Source: Strigamia acuminata (taxonomy: Eukaryota; Arthropoda; Chilopoda; Geophilomorpha; Linotaeniidae). From it: a stretch of 64,000 nt of DNA. This document shows positions 30,001 to 42,309 of this stretch, piece by piece (within the stretch, counting starts at the first letter, position 1; each line of letters starts with the position of its first letter). The notes beneath the pieces were generated by a model, which did not search any database, was not told the DNA's origin, and worked only from the letters and a program-made list of their open reading frames with translations. Location of the stretch: contig OX442316.1 of the NCBI GenBank assembly GCA_949358305.1, positions 17,298,001 to 17,362,000 of the forward strand, in the 5' to 3' direction. A program made the position numbers and the translations under genes.

Positions 30001-30356
30001 ACTATTATTGTCTTCATGAAGACAGTCATGTTGTTGAACAAAGTTCTGATGTCATATGTCATGTGATATCAAAAGAGGAAATGACATCATTGAATCTCAA
30101 ATGATAAAATTGAACTTGGATCTTGGAACTATTTTTTACCTAGCAACTGTTGTTTACAGTATTCATACACTAGGCCTGATTGCTCAGATTTGATGTATAC
30201 ACAGACAAAATAGTGCCAACTTTCAGCTCATTGTTTGCATTGTTGGCTGTTTATGGAATGAAATTATTTTAGGGTCTCATTCAGCATGATATAACAATCC
30301 TTCTTGTTTAATATTACAACAATCTGTGATAGCTTATTGGTGCCCTCCCCTTGTAA

Positions 30357-30704
30357 GGCAAATCTCGACAAGCGACTTAATCTGCCATCACCTTTGGAAA
30401 TTCACCCTTTCAACCTCATTCATCCTCTAAAAGTGATTTACTAGCGTCTAAATGCAATTACTTGCTAGTGATTGCACATTAGTTTGTAATCTGCTGTAAA
30501 ACTCTCAAGTAAACAAGTTAAATCTATTCTGTGATTAATTTACTGCGGAAACAGTTTGAAGCGGATTCAAATGTCTGTCGACAGGGGAAAATGCATGTGA
30601 ATAGGTAAAAGCCTTTTTCCCAGTTGTTAACGCGAATGCAAGGTTGGGTCCTTCCTAAATTGTCCCACAGACGGGACCAACGTACCTATTGGGCCAAAAG
30701 GCAC
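30357..30704. other. No feature seen
   Basis: Short AT-rich sequence between the palindrome and a dispersed TIR repeat. Confidence 0.4.
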
Positions 30705-30976
30705 AGATGAATAATTATGTTAAAATTTGGGCCTAAAATTTAAGTTTTCTTGATATTCTGAAGATTACTACTAAATTTTGAGGAAAATTTATGGAAATTT
30801 AGGCCAATTTCCTACAACCTGGACATCTAAATATGCGTTTTAAGCATGTTTTTGGCTCAAAATTAAAAAAAAAAATTTGTACTTACTTGCACCGGCATGC
30901 CGTTAAAAACGGGGTTTATCGGCATGCCGGTAATACTTGCACTATACCGACAGGTGGCAATAAGCGGGGTAATACA
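30705..30976 (-). repeat. Dispersed TIR repeat R, copy 1 (decayed)
   Basis: Shares gaaatttaggccaatttcct, a cggcatgccggtaa block and a right end aagcggggtaata with the intact copy at 37067-37430. The left terminus is lost. Confidence 0.65.
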
Positions 30977-31135
30977 GTATACTGTATTTTACCGATTAAG
31001 AGTCGCCCTCGAATAGTAGCCACGGCTGAGATACCAAGAATACCGTATTTTTGCAAAAGTACGGTATTGTTTCCGTATTTAACCTCATGAACGATGAACG
31101 TACGCTTTGTTCGTGACGATCAGACTTCGTTTGTA
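30977..31135 (+). repeat. Dispersed repeat Q, copy 1
   Basis: tgtattttaccgattaagag, cctcgaatagtagcc, gagataccaagaataccgta and gatgaacgtacgctt recur at 34478-34735. It abuts repeat R at its left edge. Confidence 0.7.
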
Positions 31136-32400
31136 ACATAGATCGCAAAAAGGGGGGTTTATCATAAATTCTGGTACACAAGCATAATGAATGGGCTGAA
31201 AAAAATGCCCTGGTTCTCATTTTGTGCTTAGAAGGGAGTTTTCGTAGACACAAAGGGTGTGATGCCACATTTTGGATAGGTTAGTGGAGATTAGGACAAG
31301 TTAGGTGTCGGTTTTAATTGCCGATTAACAAAATTGCACAATGTCGAGCGATTTACGATGTCAGAGCGCTTGGAACACCTCCTGAATGCAGAGAGAATAA
31401 ATTTCAACTTTAGTGACAAATGAAATCTCTCCTCTAAAATGTAATGACGTAATTTGTCTTTTTCTTCGTTTTTTATTATGCCTAAGGTGGGCTGAGCTGA
31501 TGCCCATAGATACGCCGTAGTAAATATAGTGCGCACACTCTTCCATACGCTGGTGCAGCATCCAGGGTGGAGGAAATGAGATGTGTCAGCCGTTATTGGA
31601 CTGATGAAAGGTGTTTTACTGCCTATTACTATGGGACACAACTCCATGGAGGAATGGAATCTCGCCACAAGGAAGTAGATCCCAGCATGAAAGAAGAATT
31701 GGGAGAAGGAAATGGGGAGATGGAAGAAAAGAATGGGCTGAGTGGGTGTTGTTTGGGAGGGAAGGTTTATATGAAGGGTTGAGGAGGCACGCTTCGTCGT
31801 TGTTAGCTCTGTAAAATCTTGTTTGATGTCCCCGATGGAACGAACGGCTGGCAATGCCAAATTGGGAATGGGCTCGGGGATCATCCTTGATGGTTTGTCT
31901 TCACTGGGTTGTATGACATGATGTTGGGGAAGAAGAGTGGATTAAGAAGTTGTGTGGTTTGTGTATTTGGTAATGTAAATGTATGCTCAGGGTTGGGTTT
32001 GGAAGATATGTTGGATTTAATTTTTAATGGGTTTTTAAAGTTGATACGTAGTCTGTGGGTATGAAAAAGGACAATCGAGGTTTTTGAAAATATTCTTGTG
32101 ACTGTAACTTCAAGAAAATGGTAATGTCCATTTAGCACTGCCACTTTCTTTGATCTGGATGAAATTTAGCAATCGCCCAACTCAGATTTTGTCTGTGTGT
32201 TTTTAGCAGAAAGCAAACAAATTTGCTTTATTTTGGCATTTATCCAGACTGGTAGTGGATTATTAGTGTAACGGCTAATAGCGTTGTACACGCAATTCTG
32301 CTTTTACACTCTAGATACGTTCCAGAGAAAAAGAAATAAGAAAAACGTGTAATAAAAGACAAACGAGGGGGATTTCATAAATATTTTGTAGAAAACTACA
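31136..32400. other. No convincing gene; one 197-codon minus frame
   Basis: The minus frame 31291-31884 is long for this composition but has no recognisable domain, signal or splice context. I see no other feature. Confidence 0.3.
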
Positions 32401-32403
32401 CTT

Positions 32404-32527
32404 ACCGGTAATGGAAATATTTTTCTTTAGAATTTAAATCAAGTTTTAAATCAATTTTTTTTACACCGGTAATGGAAATATTTTTCTTTAGAATTTAAAT
32501 CAAGTTTTCAAAAGGCAATTTTTTTTT
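32404..32527. repeat. Tandem duplication of about 61 bp
   Basis: accggtaatggaaatatttt through aaatcaagtttt occurs at about 32404 and again at about 32465, with small differences after it. Confidence 0.8.
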
Positions 32528-33185
32528 TACACCGTGTTAAATCACAAGAAATCGTGTAAAAATGGAATTGAATTTATTTTTCTAGACCGTATTAAATCGA
32601 AATCGTGTAAGAAATAGTCTAAAAACAGAATTGGGTGTAGTATATCGCACCACCCGTGAATGTCGGTAATTATTTTGTGAATTTCTTGTTTTCGAGAGCG
32701 ACTTAATTCGAATAAATATGGCATGTTTCAAAATTGTCCATAGCTTTGGTTTGACAATTAAGGATTTGTGGATGATATCGTAACTTTTACTATAGGCGAT
32801 TAGTGAATCAAAGAAAGAAAGACGAAATGTAAATAATAAACGGTAAAAATCGGGTCCCATTTATTGGCCCACTAATTTTCCTGAGAATCCCACTAAAAAA
32901 ATATTAAATTTTCGAATTACTGAATTTCCCACTAAATTAATTATTTTGTCCCACTAATTTAACTTAACCCAAATTAATTAATTTTCCCACTAAAATTAAA
33001 TTTTAAAAAAGAAACTGATTTGACCACTATTTGTACTAATTCTTTAAGAAAGTTTTGCATACGTTTGTGAAACGTTTGGCATACGCTTTGCGCATGTACG
33101 GATTTTATACATTGATTTGTGACTCTTTGTGTAGTTTGTGAATTGTATTTCGACCACAATTCACATATACTATGTTTACATGCAT

Positions 33186-33305
33186 GGAATATTTCGAGTG
33201 AGATGAAATATTCCGTGTGCACAACTGTCATGTAAACAGAGATGACAAGGATTATTCGAGTGAATAATCCCTCGCAGAAGGTTGTTTAATTCGAGTGAAC
33301 TCGAA
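33186..33305. other. Three successive hairpins sharing TTCGAGTGA
   Basis: Inverted repeats at 33186-33214 (GGAATATTTC...GAAATATTCC), 33249-33270 (GGATTATTC...GAATAATCC) and 33290-33305 (TTCGAGTGAACTCGAA). Each has TTCGAGTGA at its centre. Function unknown. Confidence 0.6.
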
Positions 33306-34477
33306 CTATTTTTATTGCGCATGCGCGCATCGCTTCAACATAGTTTGCAAAAATCTTCAACTTATCTGATTTAATCTAGATGAATTTAAACGCACATTAT
33401 GTTTTGGGAAACCTGAGCTTTGCATTGATCTTGCCACGGTATCTTAATTCCATAGACCGGTTGCACCTGCACTTGATGCTTCTTCCCCGGGGATGAGTGA
33501 AATCTTAAACATTTGCTTAATTTTTAATTCTAATAAAATGCTTCTTCGCTCAGTTTCTTTTATCTTTCGAAAAAGATAAAGCGAGTCTTAAGACAATGGC
33601 AGTGTTTTTCAATTAACCTCTTTACCATTTTAATGCTCAGCATGTCGCAGATATTGTGTCACCATCTGAGGACGTAAACGCGCAGCTGAAGTCAAGGAAC
33701 CTTCCCATCATCCACAGCCACAGCTGAGTCGCGTTTCTCTATCTACATTTCTAATTTGGACGCGAGTTTTCTTCCCTGCACTACATTGTGGTTGCTAATA
33801 ACGCGCACCTGTGAAAAGACTTAAGGTCTCGCAGCAGGTGATTTGCAAAATTGGCGGTTTTTCCTTTAGAAATAACGTAAAATTTTTTTTATTTTCTTTT
33901 ATTTTTATGTTTTTTTATTTTTTTCTCTTTGTCTGTTGCCAAAGAGCATTGTAGAAAAGACATTAAAATGTTTGTGGTGTTTTTTGCTGGCTGCAATGAG
34001 AGCCAGAACTCGCTTGTCACCACTGCGCTGTAATAACTGTCAAGCGTCACGATTTGTTTTCCTGTAAAACATTTAGCACAGCAGTTGGGGATATGTATGG
34101 TCAAATCATTTTTTTTTTCTTTCTGCAGCATTCAAGAAAGAGGTTAATGTAATGGGCCAATGGAGAGGAATTTTTAATTAGATTAATTTTAAGAGCACAA
34201 ATATGGACTATTAGCACTGACTTGTCCAGTTGGGCTTGGACTGGAGCTGTGACAGATTTGATGATGCAATTAGACTAATGGTACTTTTCGTTTGCAAACA
34301 CAATTGTGATGATTGTTGTGTTGCATGTGTGGAGAGCAAAGTAATGATGACTTGATGACCAAATACCAATTCAACAGTTAAGAGTTGTAGAAAATCGTTG
34401 ATATTTTCTAATATGTTTGAGTATTTAATTGTATCATTTGGTTAATTGTGTACTGATTTACCATGTCAGATAATCCC
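33306..34477. other. No feature seen
   Basis: AT-rich, with long T-runs near 33880-33930. The minus frame 33889-34131 is lysine and asparagine rich and fits composition. Confidence 0.4.
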
Positions 34478-34735
34478 TCGAATAGTGGCCGGGGCTGAGA
34501 TACCAAGAATACCGTATATTAGCAAAAGTACGGTATTGTTTCCGTATTTAACCTCACGAATGATGAACGTACGCTTCGTTCGTGTCACGAACGATGAACG
34601 TACGCTTCGTTTGTGACGCTCAGACTTTTTATGTTAAATGTAACAAATGTAACAAATGAAAAACCGAAATTGTAATTGCTGACAAAAATGGTAGTTTTGA
34701 ATAAGAGTCGCGGCTCTTAATCGATAAAATACGGT
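34478..34735 (+). repeat. Dispersed repeat Q, copy 2
   Basis: Longer than copy 1 (30977-31135). It has a ~33 bp duplication around gatgaacgtacgcttcgtt and a right end taatcgataaaatacggtat whose complement matches the left end of copy 1. The family therefore has inverted termini; copy 2 lost its left one. Confidence 0.7.
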
Positions 34736-35013
34736 ATCTTATTTTTTTTATCTGTATTATGTTTTTATTTATTAGTAATGAATGTGTAGGAAAAAGAGCT
34801 TGGCATAAACTAATGTGAAAGGTGTTAAAAATGTATGAAGTTAAGTTATGTAAATGGAGGGTTGGGATATTGATAGAAAAATGTATGAAATATTGATGTT
34901 AATGCCTAAATGGTAATGCATGACTGCTGAATCTCAAAAGAGGTGTTTTTATGGTATCATTAATGCAATGTTTTGTATATCAGATCGGATTGATTAGGAT
35001 AAAATCCTGGATT

Positions 35014-35075
35014 GACATTTTCTATGGCTCCGTTTCATCGAGTAGACATTTTCTATGGCTCCGTTTCATCGAGTA
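35014..35075. repeat. Exact 31 bp tandem duplication
   Basis: gacattttctatggctccgt then ttcatcgagta, twice in direct succession with no difference. A recent slippage or repair product. Confidence 0.95.
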
Positions 35076-35189
35076 ATGGGAAGTAACCGAGTAACGACAT
35101 TACTTCAGCCTAATGGATTATGACCATGCTAAGCATAAAAAAGAGAAACGTGCTGGTAGAAGTGGATTTTTGTTTTTTTTTAATTAATA

Positions 35190-35400
35190 GAGCCCGGATG
35201 AATAATTATATTAGAATTTTGGCCAGAAATGTGAGTTTTCTTGATATTCTGAAGATTATTATTAAAATTTGGGAAAATTTATAGAAATTTAGGCCAATTT
35301 CCTACATTTTATAAGCAACATGTCGGTAAAAACAGGGTTTACTGGCAGTCCGGTCAAACTCGAGTCATATCGACATGCGGCTTAAAGCGGGGTAATACGC
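35190..35400 (-). repeat. Dispersed TIR repeat R, copy 2 (decayed)
   Basis: Contains gaaatttaggccaatttcct and a right terminus gcttaaagcggggtaata, in the orientation of copy 1. Confidence 0.7.
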
Positions 35401-36384
35401 TTATAGTATTTTGTTCGGCAGTTGGCAACGAACTATGGAGTGGTTTACCCGTTGCTGGTTGCGAAAGGGCCCCAAAAATGTACATCTGGCCTTGAACTGC
35501 AATCTTAAAGCTATCTTTTCGATCTGCGCATGTGTAAAGCATTTACTGTTTTTCCAGTAATGCGTGCAGCACTGGCGATAAAGCAGTGGGAAATTGTAAA
35601 TGAGGAAATGTGTGTGTAATGTTGTCAGGGAGAATTGAAAAAATGGCAAAGTGTATAAAAGTTGCAATGCTTTTAGCTGCTTGTATATTGATTTTAGTTT
35701 AGATTGATGTTTGTGATTGAGTCGATAGATGTCGCACGATCATGGCTTCATTCCGGCAACATGGTACGTGAAAACTGTTTTTCCGCCCTATTTGCTTCAT
35801 CGCGTCAGTTAATCTTATGATGAATGTGTTTGTTTACATGCACCAAAGAGAAAAGAAGAAAAAATTGTTTGTGTTCGGACGTGACATGATTTTGAAAAGT
35901 GACTTGCCTACCTCAAAACATTAAACGTGGTAAGGAAAAGTATTAATGCTTTCTTTCTGCAGCGAGACCGATTCATCGAGCGTCGAAAATGATTTCCCCG
36001 TTTCTGAAATGCTTCGATTGGCTTGTTTTCGCTGGCATTTTATTTCATATTTTCAAAGTCGTCGTCAGGAGCAAGGTTTGTTGTTTTTGGATTCGCTCGA
36101 ACATTTTAGTTGTGCGAGATGAAAGTTTTGGATTTTGAAAATGTTTGTTTTCTGTCTGGGTTGGTTGGACTCGTGAAATTAGTTCAATCAATCTGTTGTG
36201 TTGGGCAGCTGTCAATGCATGACATCTGGTGGCAAAACACTTTTTAATGGAGTGGAATGAGGGAGATTTTTAAGTACAATAAGGGGTTTCATAAATGACA
36301 AGCTGAAGGTGCTGAAGTAATTGTTTCAATAATCACAATTACTGCATTATTTAATTTAATTTTTTTTTGCTATTTATTTATTTT
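35401..36384. other. No feature seen
   Basis: Mixed AT-rich sequence with no supported exon. The minus frames near 35354-35667 have no recognisable content. Confidence 0.4.
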
Positions 36385-36391
36385 GTTAAAT

Positions 36392-36831
36392 CTAGGACGA
36401 TTACCTACAGGACTTCACATCTAGCACAATTTCATTGTTAGACTGTAAAGCGATTCTGTCTTGTGATTGTAGCCCCATTCAGCAGAAACGGCACAAAATG
36501 ACGTCATTTTGCGGGCAAATGGCGGACAACTGACATGACATCCCACATTTGCATTTTTAGAGGACATTTATATTTTATGTTTAAGTTAAAAATAATATCT
36601 GAAAATTATTTATTACATTTTTAGATATTATTAAAAAATCAAACGTTAAATAAAATTTAACTATGTTTTAACATCCTCAAAAAATGTAAATGTGGGATGT
36701 CAATTGTCCGCCATTTGTCCGCAAAAAGTTTTAAAAATGCAACGACAGATTGCTCCTCCTTCGCATTTCTACGGGACAACTTAGATTTAAAAAAAATGGC
36801 GGATGTGAAGTCCTGTAGGTAATCGTCCTAG
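36392..36831. mobile_element. 440 bp foldback TIR element with 7 bp target duplication
   Basis: Ends CTAGGACGATTACCTACAGG and its exact complement, with about 30 bp perfect and further inverted pairing inside (ggcggacaa...ttgtccgcc, acatcccacattt...aaatgtgggatgt). gttaaat occurs at 36385-36391 and 36832-36838. No coding capacity. A 7 bp duplication does not match the common families (hAT 8, Mutator 9); it may be an 8 bp site with one change. Confidence 0.88.
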
Positions 36832-37066
36832 GTTAAATTAAATTGATTATTTATTTTTATGTATTTAATAATTAATAACAAACTCTCTTTTTCTTCAGCA
36901 TTAACAACTCCTTTTCAGACGATTATACATAAGCGCTGAAGTGCCGAAGCGATTATTCACATGATTGGCCTACACAGGTCACGTGATAATTGCTTCAGCA
37001 GAATAATCGTCATAACCACTTCAGCGCCTTCAGCTTATCATTTTTGAAACCCCTTATTATAACGTA

Positions 37067-37430
37067 TTATCCCGCTTTAAGCGGCATGCTGGTGTAGCGT
37101 GGGTTTGACTGGACTATCGGTAGGAATTTTTGTCAACGATAAATGAATGAAAACCAGCTTAAAAGGCGTTTTTAGATGACCAAAATGTAGGAAATCGGCT
37201 TAAATTTCTATAAATTTGCACAAATTTTAATATTAACCTCAGAATATCTAGAAAACTGACATTTTTGGGCCAAATTCCAATAAAATTAATAAATCCGGGC
37301 GTTTTTAATTTAAAAAACAAAAAAAAAAGAACAGCTTTTCCATACCAGCATACCGATATCAGCTTTGTAACTGAAATTTTCAAAACTTGGTAATTTCATG
37401 TGCTTCGGCATGCTGCTTAAAGCGGGATAA
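37067..37430 (+). mobile_element. Dispersed TIR repeat R, intact 364 bp copy
   Basis: TTATCCCGCTTTAAGCGGCA at the left and tgctgcttaaagcgggataa at the right are inverted repeats, flanked by TA at 37065-37066 and 37431-37432. The interior carries the family phrase aggaaatcggcttaaatttc. It has no frame. TA flanks suggest mobilisation by a Tc1/mariner-type enzyme (inference). Confidence 0.85.
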
Positions 37431-37432
37431 TA

Positions 37433-39954
37433 AGTTTAAAATGGATTTTCAAAATTCAAACATCTGTTTGCAGTGCAAAGAATGTTCCGGTGCAGTTTCT
37501 TCACGATGCTTCAAAAAATACAACAACATTTAGAAGATGTTTGGGTGGTGTAATGAAGTATAAAAGGCCAACATTTCTCTTGCAGCGAAGGAAGTGTCTA
37601 TTGACAGGGGAGAATGCCTATTGACTGGTAAAAAAGTATCCTGGTTCACATTTTCTGCCCACATGGGAGTTGTCGCAGACACAAAGGGTCTATTGCCACA
37701 TTTAAGATTGGTTAGGATGGCTTGGGAAGGTTAGGTTAAGTTAGAATGCTGCAAATGTTCTTGCAGGCGCTCCGTCACGTACAGTGGAGCAAGAGCTGGA
37801 AAGACCAGATGATGATGGTGATAACGATGATTTATTGTCATATTGTCCATTGCCGTTCCGAACTTGGATAACCCAATGAGTTATCAATTTCCGAAGCCGA
37901 GCAGGTGTTATTTACCCTGGACAGCAGATGTTGTTTATTACAAATGTGACATCTGTGCATACATAAACGCAACAAATACACAATTTTTAGAAATTACTAT
38001 AACGGGTGACGAGACAATTTTAAAGTTTTGTGTTTGGTTTGCAAAACAAATAGAATTTAGTGTTTGAATTTGGGTATCAAGGTATCGAGTGGGATTTGCT
38101 GTATGTGTGTGCATCTATTTAGCGTGTGTGCGAACCTTTGAAGGGTATAAAGCCGGCAAAGTGTGCACAGAAGTAGTTTAAATTTGGCACGAAGGACTCT
38201 TGGAAAGGGGAAGTTACAATACTGCTTAGACGTCGCACACGAGACTAGAGAATTGAATTTTTAATTTGATTACAAACTAATCACGCCAGCTAGCAATTTG
38301 TGCGTGTAATGTTGGTTAACCTTGGTGTGGGATCACATTATTGAAGTTGGATTATCGGTGCTGCAAATTGGATTCCGCAGATTGATTGGCCAGCAAAATG
38401 GCCTCGCTTTCTACTCATTTGTTTGAGCGCCATTCGTCTGGAGTTCTACGACTTCTGAGTCGTTGAAATTTCGTAGAAAATTCAGAGAATGTAGATTTTC
38501 TAATGGTTTTTTTAATGGCTTCGTCTAATGTCACTCAAAAGGACGTCTTAGAAGAGCAATTTTTACACAGCTTTGTTGAGTAGTTTTCGTAAAGGCCGGA
38601 CAAATCCTCAATTGAAAGCGAATGTCCCGAGAGAGTTCGACTGCGGCTTGTCCATCTTGATTTGTTTGTTTGCGAGCTTGGCAAAGGATTAGATCTTCAC
38701 GAGCAAGTCCAAATCGAAATTGGAAAAGACTCCGGTCGTCACCTGACACACTGCTTTGTCCTCCGTCCTTCATCTAACTTTTTCCCCCAATCATCTCAGC
38801 TCTTTATTTCTCTAATAAGAAATATAAAAATAAAAAAAGAAGACAATTTTTTACTTTTTTTTTCTAAAAGGATTTGTCAAAAAAAGTGCATTTGACGTTT
38901 GATTAGGTGGACTTTGCACGTCTTAGCGGGTAAGAAGAATGTTTTTGATGTATTACTGGACCGACTCGCTGGCTGTTTGTTGAAATTAGTGGAGTCGTCG
39001 AATGAGTCGCGTTTTGTCCTTTTTTCCATCAACGGAACAAAGTGAAAAGCCCGAGATTGGATGTTGGCCACGCGAACACGGCCGATCAAATTCCTTTCAT
39101 TCCAGGGTGGATTGCGTTGCCAACTGTCTCGCGACAATGGACGCCCCCTGCGCGCTGCCCCCTGCGCGTCGCTTTTGTCGTAATTAATATGATCGCGAGT
39201 CGTGTTGCTCTTGCGGAATGTGTCGGCGAAAATAAAAGCTGCATTTTAAGTGCGCAGTTGCTTATTCACGTCTCATCGCGGCCGAATGTGCGGAGAAGGT
39301 GGAACGAGTCGGGTTTCCGGATTGTTCCGTTAAGATTTGAGCTGCGCGTCACTTTGTGAATACAGAGTAAAAGAGAGAAGTAAGAAATAAAACACTTTAA
39401 ACACGAGCACGAGTGGGGAATTTGCATGTTTGAAGTTTCATAAGCCAACGGCAAATTCGTGCGTAGTGCTAATTCAAGATATGGTAATTTGCGACATTAG
39501 CATTTGATTTGAATTTTAAATATGAATAGCGGACAGCGTGTGGCAACTTTGTTTGGCAATAGTTCGGTCGTTCGTCGAGCCAATAATTACATTTTGAACT
39601 GGAACTTGTTTGTATATATTTTTTTCTTTCTTGTGTGTGACCGGGAGCAATAATTTACTGCAGAGCTCAAGTTACTCGATGCTAAATCTACCAGAGACGA
39701 AGTTGTAACGTTTTTTGATGGCGCCTGCTTTTGTCATTTTTCTCTCAATTTCTTCCTTGCACTCGATTAAAGCGAAAGTTTGCATGGGAATAGAAAGAGA
39801 CGGCTTTTTCTAAAATTATTCTAGATCCACTAAATCCAGGGCTTCGGAGTTTGCGCAAAATTTGGCATCGAGATGCACGGGGCACGAACTATAATTTGTG
39901 TTTTTTTTTTACAGCTATGAATGTGCAATTGTATAACATAAACAAATAAATGAT
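37433..39954. other. No convincing gene; CpG-richer patch at 38990-39350
   Basis: 38990-39350 is richer in CpG than its surroundings (gcgaacacggccgatc, cgcgctgccccctgcgcgtc) and could be a promoter or first exon region, but no donor-bounded coding segment is clear. The remainder shows nothing supported. Confidence 0.3.
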
Positions 39955-40200
39955 GTTACTTATGGTATACAGCGCGGGTTTGACCAAACTGTTTTTACCC
40001 CATGTCGTTATAAATGAGTACAAATTTGTTTCAATGAGGAATGAACCTTAAAACACGCTAAAAAGTGCTTTTAGATGTCCAAAATGTAGGAAATTGGCCT
40101 AAATTCATGTAAATTTGCACAAATTTTAATAATAACTTTCAGAATAGCTAGAAAACTCAAATTTCTGGCCCAACATAATTATTTATCTGCTTTTTTCACT
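39955..40200 (+). repeat. Dispersed TIR repeat R, copy 4 (decayed)
   Basis: gtaggaaattggcctaaatt and gcgggtttgaccaaactg match the family. Both termini have decayed. Confidence 0.65.
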
Positions 40201-41050
40201 TATACTATACGTAAGTTAATGGTTATCTTTATGATTGTTTTGGTGGAAGTATTTTTGGAAGTATTTATAAGTTGGCATTATTTGTAAAGAACTTGACTGC
40301 TAAACAATCAGTGTGATAGTAGTTAAGAAGATCACGAAACTGGACGGTTTATCAGGTTTATCAGCTTGCTTTGAGTCTGAGTAATGGAAGAAATAAAGCA
40401 AAAGTAATGTTTTAATTTTGGGGATTTTGTTGGTGAATGGATGCAATTATTTGGGCGTGAAAAAGCAAACGGTTTGCATCAATTCGAGTTAAGGCGCTTA
40501 GAACTCGTTGTCGAGTCGTGAAAAAACTTCTTTATTTGTGTCGTCGCGAATGAAATTATGACAATTCTTTTTTTTCCCCTTCCTTCTCTCTCTTACTCTC
40601 TTACATCCACTTTAGAAAAGACGAAAAAAGTGCGTGGAAATGATGTTTGCGATGCAGTGATGCTCGTCTGGATCCCGTCCAACTTTCACCGCCACTTTTT
40701 TTTTCTTTCTCTTTGCCATTCACACGTTGATGTTTTCAGTTAGAGCAATATTTTCTTCACTTCTCATTTTTACCACTCTTCATCGTCTTCTCAGCTTGAT
40801 TTACAAGTTTTGAATTTGAGAGTGCGAGTTTTTTATTTTTATTTTTGAATAACTGAATACAAAGTGAACTGCCTTGGAGTGTGTTGTAAATTGCGATTTG
40901 TTTGTATTTTTATTTCTTCTTAGGTTAGTTTAAAACAGAAGAAAGGAGGAGTTTGTCCGCATCTTACCAACGCTGGATAAAGCAGAGGTTAGTGGTGAAG
41001 CTAATTACGTACCTTATCAGTTAAATATCAGTTAGATCAGGTTTGTTCAT
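40201..41050. other. No feature seen
   Basis: AT-rich with C/T-runs near 40565-40600 and 40690-40720. Confidence 0.4.
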
Positions 41051-41058
41051 GAAAAATT

Positions 41059-41547
41059 CAATGTTGTATCGAACGCGAACTAAGTTTGTTAGTTCGCAAA
41101 CTAAGTACCGGAATTAGTTCACTTTTACAAGTGAACGGAAAAAACGAACTAAGTTCACTTTTAACAATGAACTAGAACGAAGTTCGCGTTGACCATGTTT
41201 GATGATGAAAAACGTAACTTTTTTTTATTGGTTTTAAACGTTTTGATGACGTTTTCATCATCAAAACATTCAATTTGATCACTTTTTACAACGAAAACGG
41301 CAAAATCAGCCGTATTCATCATTAAAAGCAATGAAAACGACTGCTTTCCAAAAAAAAGTGTTTTTTTTCCATCTGCATACCACAAAACATAAAAAAAAAA
41401 ACGTTTCAATTTTTTTAAAAAAAATTTGAAAAGTGAACTGAACTATTGGTTCAAGTTTGCGAACTAGAACTTAGTTCACTTTGAAAAAAAGTGAACTGAA
41501 CGCGAACTTGAACTAGTTCGCGATTTGATGAACGAGATACAACACTG
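41059..41547. mobile_element. 489 bp hAT-like non-autonomous element
   Basis: The left end CAATGTTGTATCG and the complement of the right end CAGTGTTGTATCTCG form short TIRs. The 8 bp duplication GAAAAATT is exact at 41051-41058 and 41548-41555. The subterminal parts are dense in agttcactt / aagtgaact motifs in both orientations, as expected for transposase binding sites. An 8 bp duplication with CA(G/A)TG ends is the hAT hallmark. Confidence 0.9.
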
Positions 41548-42126
41548 GAAAAATTAATCATTAACCGATTTTTAAATTCTGCGGTTATTCATTCCACGAT
41601 TATTCAGTTTATGATTTTTGAATTATGTGGACAAAATCCTGCGATTGAATTTAAGGAATCAAAAATGATTGATTTTGTGATTGATGCAAAATGCCAAAAT
41701 TACAGAATCCCTTAATGTTCTTAAAATTAGAAACTTGACGGTGTAGTGTCAATTGACCTTTAGTTTCTATTAAGCCTAATGTCGTGTGTTTTTCAATTTC
41801 AATGCTCGTGTTGCAGGGATGTTGCAAGTGCAGGTGTGTGAAGGATCAAGGGTTGTTGATCTGGAGACAGATATGGTCTTGTAGCTCAAGTTTTTGTCGG
41901 TTGGAGATGAGATGGAGGAATTGGTAGAAAAGGAAGATAGCAGTTGTTCAATGGTTTGGAATAAAGCATGAGAGACTGGGTTGTGTTTGAGTGACAGATT
42001 TTTATCTTCGTTGTTTGTGCAGCACTATATAAAGGACAATGTAGAGGATTGTTGATGTGATGTTTTGGAAATAAGCATGCAGGGTGTTTACTTTAGAGTG
42101 ACTACCATCTTACAAAACATGACTAA

Positions 42127-42309
42127 CCCTCGGATCGGAGGTATAACTCGTTTAGAGACAAAATTACCACCACCAGATGATTCAGACTTATTTATTTTTA
42201 TTGCTTACGTGTTGCGCCCTCTATTAAATTAGTTGCAAACTAAAAAACTAAATGGCGCTTTAACTAATTGACCTGAAAATTGTCCTTAAACGTGTAATGC
42301 TTCCGAGGG
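42127..42309. mobile_element. Possible piggyBac-like MITE (183 bp)
   Basis: Left end CCCTCGGATCGGAGG, right end gcttccgaggg; inverted over about 8-10 bp. The right flank is TTAA, while the left flank is CTAA, one change from TTAA. CCC ends with TTAA fit piggyBac, but the TIR is short. Confidence 0.45.

Larger units (their letters stand above)
29329..30353. mobile_element. 1,025 bp near-perfect palindromic TIR element, TAA target duplication
   Basis: The left arm 29329-29822 is the inverted complement of the right arm 29859-30353 with very few differences, around a ~36 nt loop. The ends are CAAGGGGAGGGCACCAATAA and its complement. TAA flanks both ends (29326-29328, 30354-30356), which is the TWA-type 3 bp duplication typical of PIF/Harbinger elements. 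No transposase frame is present, so it is non-autonomous. Each arm holds a tRNA-like segment. Confidence 0.92.

Noticed and set aside
32860-33000. cccactaa repeats as telomere-like sequence
   Set aside because: The motif occurs irregularly about five times with variable AT spacers; no regular short period.
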